DNA of 64,000 bases from positions 124,001-188,000 of the forward strand of contig NZ_CANMZV010000008.1 in assembly GCF_947502415.1 (NCBI RefSeq), given 5' to 3'. A program made the position numbers and the translations under genes. This stretch comes from an uncultured Photobacterium sp. GTDB lineage: Bacteria; Pseudomonadota; Gammaproteobacteria; Enterobacterales; Vibrionaceae. Each line of letters starts with the position of its first letter. Position 1 is the first letter of the stretch. The notes below the pieces were generated by a model, which was not told the origin of the DNA, did not search any database, and saw nothing but the letters and a program-made list of their open reading frames with translations. Below are positions 33,750 to 42,654 of the stretch, in pieces.

Positions 33750-34661
33750 TTACAGGCTGGTACTTTCGATTGGGTTGAATTTTCTGCGGTACATGCCTTG
33801 CAGAGCTTCTAGGGTACAGAGTAACAACCCTAGCCAGATGAAGCTAAAGCTTACCGCTTTTACTTCATCAAAGATTTCGCCGAAAAGCATAATGGCGAGC
33901 AGGAACTGCAGGGTAGGTTCTATGTATTGCATCAGGCCGACCATCGTCAGGCTGGTACGGCTTACTGCCAGAGCAAAGAAGATCAGCGGTGCAAGGGTTA
34001 CCGGAGCAGATCCTATATATAGCAATAAGGTGGTCATGTCTGACGATAGAACGATACTATCGCCGTCAAGCCCGCGCGTAGCCATGTAAATCAGTGCAAA
34101 AGGGACCAGAATGGCTGCCTCTAAGGTCACTGAAGTTAATGCATCATAGCGTATGTATTTCTTACTGAGTCCATACAGTGCGAAAAAGCTGCCCATTATC
34201 AGCGAGATCCATGGCAGTTCTCCGTAGTGCCATACCTGGTAACCAATGCCGGCAATAGCCAGGATAACGGCAATGGATTGGGCTCGCGATAGCTGTTCTT
34301 TGAGGAAGATAACGCCGAGGGCTATTGCAAATAAAGGATTGATAAAGAATCCCAGACTGGCAGCCAGTACCTGATCATGAGTAAGAGCCCAGGTAAACGC
34401 ATACCAAGAAATGCACATGATTGTACCTGCAATTGCCGACATGATTAGAGAGCGCTTGTCTTTAAGTATGGCTTTGACGGTAGGAAAAGGTCTGCGTAAT
34501 AGCCAGATAGCGAATAACATGAAAGGCACTGAAAAAATAATTCGCAGTGCGAGTAGTTCATTGATATCTGCCTGAGGTAAATATTGGTAATAAAGCGGTA
34601 AAATGCCCCAAAGGACGAACGAAAACGCCGCTAAGGCATTGCCGGTGCGATGAGATTGCAT
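33750..34661 (-). CDS. rarD: RarD family EamA transporter
   Basis: 303 residues from the ATG at 34661 (GGAT about eight bases upstream); the frame is open 19 codons further. About ten membrane helices are visible. The beginning TGNALAAFSFVLWGILPLYYQ and the VLAASLGFFINPLFAIALGVIFLKE block match RarD, a DMT-superfamily permease named for chloramphenicol sensitivity, with no confirmed substrate. The C-terminus has YIEPTLQFLLAIMLFGE. Confidence 0.88.
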   Translation of the reverse strand: MQSHRTGNALAAFSFVLWGILPLYYQYLPQADINELLALRIIFSVPFMLFAIWLLRRPFPTVKAILKDKRSLIMSAIAGTIMCISWYAFTWALTHDQVLAASLGFFINPLFAIALGVIFLKEQLSRAQSIAVILAIAGIGYQVWHYGELPWISLIMGSFFALYGLSKKYIRYDALTSVTLEAAILVPFALIYMATRGLDGDSIVLSSDMTTLLLYIGSAPVTLAPLIFFALAVSRTSLTMVGLMQYIEPTLQFLLAIMLFGEIFDEVKAVSFSFIWLGLLLCTLEALQGMYRRKFNPIESTSL

Positions 34662-34813
34662 ACGGGCTATCCAAAAAATAATAGGGTGACAGAGGAGATT
34701 AAGGCGGTATTTTGTCACTTAATTAGTTTTGGATAAAGATATTTATATTACAAATAACTTGCTGATATATATCAGGTAAAAAATAAGTCTTATAAGAATT
34801 GATGGAGAGGTGA

Positions 34814-35410
34814 TTATTTTTTCATGGCGATAATTGTGTGTACTAACCAGGCTCGTTTTTCGCCAGTTAACTGGGCAGAAAATTCCTGCTTTTCTTTCCA
34901 GGAAACAATGTAAAAAGAATTAAAAAGTTGCTCTAGTTCATACTTGGAGTGAGTGAGGACAGGTAGCTTTTCATCTATGTTTCTATTAATAACACTGATA
35001 AAGTGGCCGCAAAATACGCCGCCGCTATAAAGGCTTTTTTCGATATTTTTCCAAAGCGGGTTAAATTCATGTTTCGGGCAGAAGAACAAGCAGGCACTGG
35101 CGTTGATAAGGTGTGAGCGAGGAAAGGTGAACTCACTAAAATTGCAAATCTGAACATCCAGCTTGGGCGTTGCAGCGGCCAGCGGGTGGTTCACGAGGGC
35201 TTCGAGGCTACGCATGTCGTTATCAAAGGCATAGACCTGATAATTTTTTTCTAACAGATAAATTGTATCTCGGCCTGTACCGCAGCCACAGTCAACAGCA
35301 ATACGACGTTGGGTCATGTTTCCTAAAAAATGATGGGCTTCGATGATATGCGCGCGAGGAGCGAACACTTTTTGATTATTTAGGTAATTCAACCAATCAA
35401 CTGTTGCCAT
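34814..35410 (-). CDS. Class I SAM-dependent methyltransferase
   Basis: 198 residues from the ATG at 35410 (GAGGAAACAAGC upstream; an earlier in-frame start is less likely). Motif I is AVDCGCGTGRDTIYL near residue 40, followed by YAFDNDMRSLEAL, a motif II acidic strand. The size and motif shape resemble TehB-like methyltransferases. The substrate is unknown. Four cysteines occur. No operon partner. Confidence 0.85.
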   Translation of the reverse strand: MATVDWLNYLNNQKVFAPRAHIIEAHHFLGNMTQRRIAVDCGCGTGRDTIYLLEKNYQVYAFDNDMRSLEALVNHPLAAATPKLDVQICNFSEFTFPRSHLINASACLFFCPKHEFNPLWKNIEKSLYSGGVFCGHFISVINRNIDEKLPVLTHSKYELEQLFNSFYIVSWKEKQEFSAQLTGEKRAWLVHTIIAMKK

Positions 35411-35662
35411 GCTTGTTTCCTCTTTCACCTTTTATCGCGCTAACTATAAAGTATAAGGGTATCAAGGTTTAATTATCGCTTAACTATTAGAATATAGAGT
35501 ACAGGCGGCAAGTTGGTATAACTGCTCAGCAGATAACAAATTAGATCACGCTAGAAGTCTGAATTTTGCTATGATGCGTCTACCGCAGACGATAAACAAT
35601 GCGTTGAGTTAAGTTCCTGTTGTGATTGTATGCCAGCAGGCAAAAAATGAAGAGAGAATAGA

Positions 35663-36016
35663 ATGACTAAGTTAACCGCAGATATTCAAGCGAACTGTGA
35701 CCTGTTTGTTACTGAAACTAAAGAAACCCTGAAAGTCTGGGGCTTGTGTAATGAAGAGGGTGACTGGTTATCTGTTGATTCTAGCGAGTTTGAAAACTCT
35801 GAAGTGATGCCATTCTGGTCGAATGAAGCGGATGCGAAGCATCACTGCGCCGATGAATGGGAAGAGTTTCATGCTGTGATGATCCCACTGGATGTTTTTG
35901 TTGAAGATTGGATGATTACGCTTTCTGAAGACGGTGTACTGGTTGGCGTGAACTGGAATGAGCAGCTTGAAGGTACAGAGCTTGAGCCTTCAGAGCTAGC
36001 AAAGCGCTACCTGTAA
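35663..36016 (+). CDS. DUF2750 family protein (copy 2)
   Basis: This 117-residue acidic protein belongs with the gene at 19909 (DUF2750): LKVWGLCNEEGDWLSVDSSEFENSEVMPFWSNEADAKHHCADEW occurs at the corresponding place, with a VEDWMITLSEDGVLVGVNW ending. No signal peptide. It begins 20 bases behind an AGAGAG ribosome binding site and ends in a terminator at 36096. Confidence 0.83.
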   Translation: MTKLTADIQANCDLFVTETKETLKVWGLCNEEGDWLSVDSSEFENSEVMPFWSNEADAKHHCADEWEEFHAVMIPLDVFVEDWMITLSEDGVLVGVNWNEQLEGTELEPSELAKRYL

Positions 36017-36095
36017 TTTGAAGTTGTACTTGTAACGTTTTGTACTTCTAATGTATAGCTAGCTTGCCACCGGGAAGTGTTGTACTTATTGTGAT

Positions 36096-36126
36096 AAGCC
36101 GTATCTGATTGATACGGCTTTGTTAT
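36096..36126 (+). terminator. Terminator after DUF2750 copy 2
   Basis: Ten-base stem AAGCCGTATC/GATACGGCTT with loop TGATT, followed by TGTTAT. Confidence 0.78.
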
Positions 36127-36221
36127 ATCTGGGACTTTGTTCGGAGCCGCCACTCTCACTTTTTTAATATTAGATATATCGACTATATTTACAGTGAGTC
36201 ATCAAACATGAGGGTAGCGTT

Positions 36222-36470
36222 ATGGTCCTTTCAGAATGTCGCCAAATGATGGCAGAACATACCATTGTTGAAGCTCGGTTAGTGCATGATTTTTTAACTG
36301 CTGGCTGGGGGGTTAATTTCAGAGATGCTGAGGGTAATGAATACCCAGTAACAGATACCTATGGAATACCATGTAGTTATAATTCTATGAAACAGGCGGA
36401 AGACATTGTCCACCAGGTAGGGGATTGCCCAATTTCGATTGATAGCCTCTTCCGTTTTTACGAACGCTAA
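36222..36470 (+). CDS. Small hypothetical protein
   Basis: An 82-residue soluble protein, MVLSECRQMMAEHTIVEARLVHDFL..., with aromatic, glycine and proline residues (GWGVNFRDAEGNEYPVTDTYG). I do not recognise the family. GAGGGT lies upstream. The next gene is a TetR regulator, 120 bases on. Confidence 0.6.
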   Translation: MVLSECRQMMAEHTIVEARLVHDFLTAGWGVNFRDAEGNEYPVTDTYGIPCSYNSMKQAEDIVHQVGDCPISIDSLFRFYER

Positions 36471-36542
36471 TTAATAGCTGTTGGTAGCCATAGCAATAGC
36501 ATTGGAGGGTTGAAATAATCCATACTGGTTATTGCTTATAAA

Positions 36543-36556
36543 AGTACGATCGTGCT
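36543..36556 (+). promoter_or_regulatory. Putative operator upstream of the TetR gene
   Basis: AGTACGATCGTGCT, an imperfect palindrome centred on ACGATCGT. The same element recurs at 37227 before the hydrolase gene (12 of 14 bases shared), which suggests autoregulation by the TetR protein encoded between them. Confidence 0.65.
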
Positions 36557-36590
36557 AAAAATGGTGGGAAGCCACAAAATGAGATGAGAA

Positions 36591-37181
36591 ATGAGCAAAG
36601 GCCGAACAACACGTGAGCATATCTTAAAGACGGCCTTTGAGCTGGCCAGTAAAGATGGCTTGGATAGCCTGACTATCGGTCAATTGGCCAAAGCCTCAGG
36701 GATGTCAAAAAGCGGGCTATTTGCTCATTTCAATTCAAAAGAAAATTTGCAAATTGCAGTGTTGGAATACACTGGTGAGTATTTCTCTTACCGTGTTATT
36801 CAGCCTGCTCGGCAGGTTGCCCCGAAAAATATTGAAACAAAACTGCGTTTATTGCTACAGAACTGGCTAGATTGGAACCAGTCTTTTCAGGGAAGTTGCA
36901 TGTTTTTGGATGCATGGAAGGATAGCTGTGTAAGTCAGGATCCTGTACAGCAAACCCTTACAGATATAACGCGCCGCTGGTTGAACTATCTATGTCGTCA
37001 GGTTGATAAAGCCAAACAGAGCGGCGAGTTTAAAGCCGGTCTCGATACTTGGCAATTTGTCTACCAACTTTATGGGGTCTACCTCAGTAGCCACTTATTT
37101 CGTTCATTGTCATTAGAGACGGCTGAACACCAGCGATTCTGGATAGGGATTGATACCCTGTTTGATGCGTCGCGAAAATAA
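36591..37181 (+). CDS. TetR family transcriptional regulator
   Basis: 196 residues with an N-terminal helix-turn-helix: TREHILKTAFELASKDGLDSLTIGQLAKASGMSKSGLFAHFNSKENL. The C-terminal effector domain has several tryptophans, likely for an aromatic or fatty ligand, and ends LYGVYLSSHLFRSL. Palindromic operators lie on both sides. It is followed, 73 bases on, by an alpha/beta hydrolase gene that it probably controls. Confidence 0.9.
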   Translation: MSKGRTTREHILKTAFELASKDGLDSLTIGQLAKASGMSKSGLFAHFNSKENLQIAVLEYTGEYFSYRVIQPARQVAPKNIETKLRLLLQNWLDWNQSFQGSCMFLDAWKDSCVSQDPVQQTLTDITRRWLNYLCRQVDKAKQSGEFKAGLDTWQFVYQLYGVYLSSHLFRSLSLETAEHQRFWIGIDTLFDASRK

Positions 37182-37226
37182 GGGTATTAAAAACACCTCA
37201 CTGCAAGGGCTATTTTCACAATAAAA

Positions 37227-37240
37227 AGTACGATCGTTCT
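37227..37240 (+). promoter_or_regulatory. Putative TetR operator before the hydrolase gene
   Basis: AGTACGATCGTTCT lies directly before the ribosome binding site (GGAGAG) of the hydrolase gene. A repressor bound here would block transcription or early elongation. Confidence 0.65.
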
Positions 37241-37254
37241 ATTTGGAGAGAAAG

Positions 37255-38100
37255 ATGAGCAGCAAGATATATTTCGCTCAGAGTAAAGGGTTTAATTTTC
37301 GCAGAGCGATGGTGGGGGTGACTACCCGTTTGCATCATACTTTGGCACCTCAACATGCGAGGAAAATGGCCAGAAAGCTGCTCTTGACCCCTGAGCGTAT
37401 GAGCCGAAATGTTGCTGAGCCTGCTGGTTTACAACGGCGGAAGGTTGATACGCCTGAGGGGAAAATGATGACCTACCAGTTGGGTGAAGGGCCTACTTGG
37501 GTGCTAGGTCATGGTTGGTCAGGTTCTGCAAGTCAGTTTTATGTATTGATGGAGCATATTGCGGCATCAGGCTACACCGCGCTGGCTTTCGATAACCCGG
37601 CGCATGGTGAAAGCGAGGGTAAATTTGGTCACTTGCCGGGATTTGTTAACGCGTTTGATAGCATATTGGATCAGCAAGGCTGTATTGCAGGTGTCATAGC
37701 CCACAGTATGGGAGGTGCAATGGTATTGGAAAGCCGCCACCCACTTTTGAAAAACAAGCCAATTCTGCTTGTAGCTCCCGTGTTGAATTATACTGAGAAC
37801 TTAGTGGATACCGTGCAGCGCTCTGGTTATTCGATGAAGTTGTTTAATGAAGTGGTGGGAGAAATTGCTGAAACTTATCAATACCCTTTTGATGCGATAA
37901 ATCCCATGGGGCAGTTGGAATCGCATTTGGAATCGGCGGTAATCGTACATGATAAGGGGGATCGTTTCGCTCACTTCCAGCATTCGGAGCGGGCAAGCCG
38001 TTTGGAGCATGTTCAGTTGATCGCGACGGAAGGCTTGGGGCATGGTCGAATTTTACAAAGTGCTCCATTGAGAGAAGCCTTTGATGCACTTATTAGTTAA
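37255..38100 (+). CDS. Alpha/beta hydrolase
   Basis: 281 residues from the ATG at 37255, with GGAGAG five to ten bases upstream (a TTG at 37243 is rejected). The core has VLGHGWSGSASQFYVL (oxyanion hole), AFDNPAHGESEG, the nucleophile motif GVIAHSMGGAMVL, and a C-terminal histidine in EGLGHGRIL with the acid in VIVHDKGDRF. A serine esterase or lipase-like function is likely. It is controlled by the adjacent TetR gene by inference. Confidence 0.87.
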   Translation: MSSKIYFAQSKGFNFRRAMVGVTTRLHHTLAPQHARKMARKLLLTPERMSRNVAEPAGLQRRKVDTPEGKMMTYQLGEGPTWVLGHGWSGSASQFYVLMEHIAASGYTALAFDNPAHGESEGKFGHLPGFVNAFDSILDQQGCIAGVIAHSMGGAMVLESRHPLLKNKPILLVAPVLNYTENLVDTVQRSGYSMKLFNEVVGEIAETYQYPFDAINPMGQLESHLESAVIVHDKGDRFAHFQHSERASRLEHVQLIATEGLGHGRILQSAPLREAFDALIS

Positions 38101-38104
38101 AGAA

Positions 38105-38133
38105 AAAGAGCATCGATAAGATGCTCTTTTTTT
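38105..38133 (+). terminator. Terminator after the hydrolase gene
   Basis: AAAGAGCATC/GATGCTCTTT with loop GATAA and a long T-run. Confidence 0.9.
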
Positions 38134-38173
38134 ACGTCGAATCACGAGTAATATTTATGCAAGTTGGTATAAA

Positions 38174-38929
38174 TTAACTGGATTTTGCTTCAACCTGCAT
38201 ACGTTCAAGTTCAAGTTGCTCAACTTCGGCATCAAGTTCGGTGATTTTGTTTTGCATCAGAGCGTGGCAATGATCGGCAAGCATGCGGGCGTCTTGCATG
38301 TCGTATTGAGAAACATCAATTGGCTCTAGCATTTCTGCAATGACGATACCGTTGTCCCGACGATTCAATGAAATCTTGTCATGAGTTGAGCTGACACACA
38401 TTGGGATGATAGGCACTCCAGCTTCGATAGCCATGCGGAATGCCCCGGTTTTGAATGGTAGTAAGCCGCGTCCTTTGCTTCGAGTGCCTTCAGGGTACAT
38501 CCAAACGGATAAGTTGCGCTTGTGAATAGCTTCAGCCACTTGCTGGATAGTGTTCCTGGCTTTTGACTTGTTTTCCCTATCAATCAGGATATTACCTGTG
38601 ATCCAGTATAGTTGGCCGAAGAAGGGTATCCATAAGAGGCTTTTTTTACCAATAGAGACGGTGCGCGGCTCAAGCATGCCAGGAGAGGTAACAAAATCGA
38701 ATATGTTCTGGTGGTTAGAAATGTAGACACCATTTTTAACGTCAGTAACGTTGCCTTTGCCCCGTTGAATAACTTCAAGGCCGATGATCTTGTGAAGTTG
38801 ATTGAACCAGCGGCAGAAAAAATACACATGCTTTGGGTCCCGAGGGCTGAATAGGCAGTAAACCAAGGCAAAAAGTGTGGTGAATATAATAAATATTGCC
38901 CCTAATACCAGGCGGATAAAAGAAAGCAC
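38174..38929 (-). CDS. plsC: 1-acyl-sn-glycerol-3-phosphate acyltransferase
   Basis: This 251-residue membrane-associated acyltransferase makes phosphatidic acid from lysophosphatidic acid. An N-terminal membrane segment (8-28) precedes the acyltransferase box SNHQNIFD (HX4D), the second motif VSIGKKSLLWIPFFGQLYW, and FPEGTRS-type MYPEGTRSKG near residue 147, then VPIIPMCVSS. The C-terminus ends in a Glu-rich helix. Standard length and motifs for PlsC. Confidence 0.9.
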   Translation of the reverse strand: MLSFIRLVLGAIFIIFTTLFALVYCLFSPRDPKHVYFFCRWFNQLHKIIGLEVIQRGKGNVTDVKNGVYISNHQNIFDFVTSPGMLEPRTVSIGKKSLLWIPFFGQLYWITGNILIDRENKSKARNTIQQVAEAIHKRNLSVWMYPEGTRSKGRGLLPFKTGAFRMAIEAGVPIIPMCVSSTHDKISLNRRDNGIVIAEMLEPIDVSQYDMQDARMLADHCHALMQNKITELDAEVEQLELERMQVEAKSS

Positions 38930-39363
38930 AGTTACTCCTTTGTGTTACTTGCACATCTGTCTGATGTATACAGGCATACCTTACAGAAGAGAACAGAGGA
39001 GTTGTAGTAGTTTTATAAAAATACTACAAGTCTGCCTGCAGATAACCATAGCCTGAAGTAATCAGAACATCTGAAACTTATCTTAAAAAATACATTATCA
39101 AGTCAGTTACTAACCTGGTCTGTTTGATTGCATTATGAAATGAATTTTACACCATGACCAGTTGATAATGTTGTTCGCAAGTGCAACTTGGTTGCAATGT
39201 TTAATAATTGACCAAGTTTTGCGCTATTGGTAACCAGATAGAAAGGATATATCAAAAAAATAGAGATTGAGAAATTTGAACTATTGAACCCGGCTCAGTC
39301 TTTTGTTCATATACAAGAATTAATAAGATACATAATGCATATTTGTTGGTGATTTTTTTGAAA
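38930..39363. other. Intergenic region between plsC and the amidohydrolase gene
   Basis: About 430 bases with no gene and no convincing hairpin. It is AT-rich and must hold two divergent promoters. Confidence 0.4.
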
Positions 39364-41073
39364 ATGAAACGGGCACTTCAGCTGATTACTATTGCGTGCT
39401 GTTTGAGTTCATCGGTTGTTATCGCAAAAGCCCTTCCTTATGCCGATACGGTGATTATCAATGCTAATATTTACAGTAAGGTAGGCATGGACGCGATTGC
39501 CGTGACTGACGGGATGATTAGCTATTTAGGGAAAGTCAGTGAGATCGAGAAAAAAATCTCCGACAGGACTCAGGTGATAGATCTCGACGGGCGTTCAGTT
39601 TATCCAGGTTTCATTGATTTGAATAATCCGATTTTTGAAGAGGGACTTGCTGCTGAAGGCAGTTGTCCGTTACCTCCGGCGTCTGACTTCTCCCGCGTGA
39701 GCAAGGTATTAGAGAGATGTATTGCTTCAGGAGTAACGCAGCCGTGGATTATCGGTTTTACTCAATCATTACCTGAACTTAATCCTCCTGAGCTGAACGA
39801 CCCTGAATTGATGCCAAGAGCATGGCTGGATCAGTTATCACCGGAGCGTCCTGTCGCAGTGATTGAACTGAACTCGGACATGGTGTGGGTAAATACTGCT
39901 GCGCTGGATGCTGCTCAGTATCATCGTTATAGCCTCAATCCCCCTGGCGGGATGATTATCAAGACACCAGATAAATCCGTGTTGACAGGGGTATTGCTGG
40001 GTTCAGCCGGTGAAGAGGTGATTAATTTGGCGAGAAAAGCGCACCCTGATTTATGTAATATCAGTTATCTAAGCCTACTTCAGGGGCTGGCAGCTGTGGC
40101 TAAGGACGGTATTACTACATTGGGAGATGGGCGGACCTATTGGCATCGTGGATGGAATCAGATGTGGGAAGCAGCATTGATCAATGGTGACCTGTCTGCT
40201 CGTATAACAGTTCGTCCATGGCTTTATCCTCATTTATCTATGAAAGAACAGCTAGACTATTTCTCGGCGATTGGGCGCCATGATCTGACATCGAAGCTAA
40301 TTGTTAATCAGGTTAAGCTTAATCTTGATGGAAGCTATGTTGCCGGAACAGCAAAGTTATCAAAGCCTTATCCAGCAGAGACGTTGGCCTCTAAGCCTCA
40401 GGGGATGTTTTATATTTCTCCACCAGATATGAGTGTTTGGTTGGAGAGGTTGGATAAAATTGGCTTTGGTGTACATGTTAATGCCATGGGTGATGAAGCA
40501 GTAAAAGCGGCTTTGAATTCGATCCAGAACATCCGTCATCTTGAGGTTGATCAGGCGTATTCTATCTCCCAGCACGGGGAGTTAAACCCAACAGATATAC
40601 CTCGCTTTGCAAGTTTAAGTGTGTCGGCGGACTTTCAGGTAAGTGATGATTCACTATCAGTGCCCTCATCGTTACAGAAGGGACAATTGTTTTCAGGTAA
40701 ATTAACCTCGGGGAAGGGGGCATTACAGGCGTTATATCAGGCCGGAGCAAATATTACGTTAAGCAGTGGTTGGGGAGCCCCGCGTTTTGCTCCACTGGAA
40801 GGGATAGCACGAATTCTTTCGCTGGGCAGCAAAGGCTTACCTGATATCGATGCTGCTATTGCGGCCTATACGATTAACCCTGCTAAAGCTTTGGGACTTG
40901 AGGGTATTACGGGTAGCATTGATGTGGGTAAGTCTGCGGATTTTGTGATCCTGGAGCAAGATATTACCGTGCTTGCGCCGGAGCAGCTTGCTCAAGTTGA
41001 GGTATTGATGACAATGCTTGAAGGTGAAGTTGTTTACAGTAATAACGGCGATAGCAATAGCATAACTATTTAG
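39364..41073 (+). CDS. Amidohydrolase family protein lacking metal ligands
   Basis: About 569 residues with a signal peptide (MKRALQLITIACCLSSSVV...AKA). It follows the YtcJ-like amidohydrolase plan: a beta-sandwich (IINANIYSKVGMDAIAVTDG), then the barrel start YPGFIDLNN where active family members have PGFIDxHxH. HxH is replaced by Asn87 and Pro89. Near residue 470 the final catalytic Asp region reads SSGWGAP rather than GSDxP. HVNAMGDEA and SISQHGELN are retained. Missing ligands suggest loss of hydrolase activity or a new role in the periplasm. Start ATG 39364 is preferred, but it has no strong ribosome binding site; TTG 39343 is the alternative. Confidence 0.72.
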   Translation: MKRALQLITIACCLSSSVVIAKALPYADTVIINANIYSKVGMDAIAVTDGMISYLGKVSEIEKKISDRTQVIDLDGRSVYPGFIDLNNPIFEEGLAAEGSCPLPPASDFSRVSKVLERCIASGVTQPWIIGFTQSLPELNPPELNDPELMPRAWLDQLSPERPVAVIELNSDMVWVNTAALDAAQYHRYSLNPPGGMIIKTPDKSVLTGVLLGSAGEEVINLARKAHPDLCNISYLSLLQGLAAVAKDGITTLGDGRTYWHRGWNQMWEAALINGDLSARITVRPWLYPHLSMKEQLDYFSAIGRHDLTSKLIVNQVKLNLDGSYVAGTAKLSKPYPAETLASKPQGMFYISPPDMSVWLERLDKIGFGVHVNAMGDEAVKAALNSIQNIRHLEVDQAYSISQHGELNPTDIPRFASLSVSADFQVSDDSLSVPSSLQKGQLFSGKLTSGKGALQALYQAGANITLSSGWGAPRFAPLEGIARILSLGSKGLPDIDAAIAAYTINPAKALGLEGITGSIDVGKSADFVILEQDITVLAPEQLAQVEVLMTMLEGEVVYSNNGDSNSITI

Positions 41074-41288
41074 TTAGTAATAGAACTTAGATCCATAAGT
41101 TCTTTTATTTCAAACGGGTTATTTCATTTGAGGCGTGAAGTTAATCGCAGCTGTGCTTATAAATGCAAATAACGCTGGAAAATTGTCATGATAAACGTGA
41201 TAAAGAGACTAGATTTTGACACAGCAAGTAAATAAGCATTGGTTCATGCAGCTCGTTGTGCGAAGTCTCTTCTGTTGTGTGGAGTTTA
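41074..41288 (+). ncRNA. Possible small RNA region ahead of a terminator
   Basis: The stretch 41200-41317 lies between the amidohydrolase gene and a convergent GNAT gene. It contains TTGACA at 41216 and a terminator at its end, and no open frame. An sRNA of about 100 bases is possible, but no -10 box is convincing. The alternative is a long 3' UTR of the amidohydrolase mRNA. Confidence 0.2.
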
Positions 41289-41317
41289 GAGGCGAGCAGT
41301 GTTTCGCCTCTTTTTTT
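41289..41317 (+). terminator. Rho-independent terminator
   Basis: GAGGCGA/TCGCCTC stem with an eight-base loop and seven T. Confidence 0.88.
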
Positions 41318-41343
41318 GTTTAACTTGCGGCAATTACCGTTAG

Positions 41344-41820
41344 TTACAAAATTTTGACCATATTATAGCGCTCGAACGGGATATTGTTTCGTAGCGACAC
41401 TTCCTCTTCAATCAGCTCAAATCCCTGCTGCTCAAACAGTGTTTTTGAAACTTTACTTGCAGTGGCACTGAGGCTGGATTCTCCTTTGTTACGCGCAATA
41501 GCTTCTAGTGCTATATAGAGCTGTTTTCCTAGCCCCTGCCGTGAATATTCAGGTAAAACATAAAGTAGAGTCAGGTGGTTTGCTGGATGGAGCTGACCAA
41601 ATGCGATTGGCTGGTTTTTTTCATCAACCGCTACCAATGTGTGTCCTTGGCTAAGGAGCATTGTGAATTCTTCAAAATGATTTTGGGGATAGTCTGCCCA
41701 GAGGGTAATTTGTTCAGGGCTGTAATAATGGCGACCGAGTTTGCTTGCTGCGTTGTGATAGATCTTTGCGACGTCATTGATATCATCACTGATGAATCCC
41801 CTGAGTTGAAAAAGCGGCAT
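41344..41820 (-). CDS. GNAT family N-acetyltransferase
   Basis: 158 residues of a GNAT fold. The acetyl-CoA binding motif is LLYVLPEYSRQGLGKQLYIALE with Q-x-x-G-x-G/A spacing, preceded by AFGQLHPANHLT strands and followed by SKTLFEQQGFELIEEE. The substrate cannot be inferred. Isolated gene. Confidence 0.88.
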   Translation of the reverse strand: MPLFQLRGFISDDINDVAKIYHNAASKLGRHYYSPEQITLWADYPQNHFEEFTMLLSQGHTLVAVDEKNQPIAFGQLHPANHLTLLYVLPEYSRQGLGKQLYIALEAIARNKGESSLSATASKVSKTLFEQQGFELIEEEVSLRNNIPFERYNMVKIL

Positions 41821-42037
41821 TTTGTATATCTTCGTTGATTTATGGATGGTGAATAATATGTCTTATTTTATAGCAACTTATGTCAAGTTTAAGTAGAGCC
41901 AGTAGCCATTCTTCCGGATTCTTGTCACTTTAAAGCAGCGCTGAGCAACGGCCTTCAGCCATAATTGATGGCTATATAGTATTTTAGCTGTACACTTTCA
42001 TGATTGTCTCTCTGGCAGCAAACAGTTTGATTGGATA

Positions 42038-42547
42038 ATGAAGAAGTATCTGTTTTGGGCGGTTATCTGTGTTTTTTTGATGGTGCTTTCGGGGTGCGCA
42101 TCAGCACCTTCTGAGGAAAAGAAGAGTGAATTTGAAGGTATCGTAAGAGAACAAAATAAAAATACCGTCAGTCCGGGCAGAGCTGCTTTGTTTAATGTTG
42201 TTTATGAGTCCTGGAAAGGTACGCCATATCGCCTGGGAGGCAGCAATAAGCGAGGTATTGATTGTTCGGCCTTTGTGCAGGTTGGTTATTCCACCGTTTT
42301 TAATTTGAAGTTGCCTAGGACAACGGGCGAACTGGTGAAAATGGGTCAATGGATCCCCTTGGTTGAGGCAGAAGAAGGGGATTTAGTCTTCTTCAAGACA
42401 GGGCGAAGGCTCCGGCATGTCGGGATCTACTTGGGAAATTTTGAGTTTCTTCATGCTTCAACTTCTAGAGGGGTCATAATCTCGAGGTTGGATAACCCTT
42501 ATTGGCGAGGAACATTCTGGCAAGCTCGGCGAGTACGGATGTTGTAG
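42038..42547 (+). CDS. NlpC/P60 family lipoprotein endopeptidase
   Basis: 169 residues with a lipoprotein signal peptide whose lipobox is LSGC (Cys20). The NlpC/P60 domain starts with GTPYRLGGSNKRGIDCSAFVQ, giving the catalytic cysteine, and RLRHVGIYLGNFEFLHAST gives the histidine. It resembles MepS/Spr, which cuts peptidoglycan cross-links. It has no downstream partner other than a YbaK-like gene. Confidence 0.92.
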   Translation: MKKYLFWAVICVFLMVLSGCASAPSEEKKSEFEGIVREQNKNTVSPGRAALFNVVYESWKGTPYRLGGSNKRGIDCSAFVQVGYSTVFNLKLPRTTGELVKMGQWIPLVEAEEGDLVFFKTGRRLRHVGIYLGNFEFLHASTSRGVIISRLDNPYWRGTFWQARRVRML

Positions 42548-42654
42548 TGATTGGTGTTTTCTCTTTACGAAGAAAAATTGATATATGTTCTCGCAAAAAT
42601 AGCTAACGCCTCCCATACTTTTGCTGTAGGTACAACTTCCCTCTGGAGGTGAAT

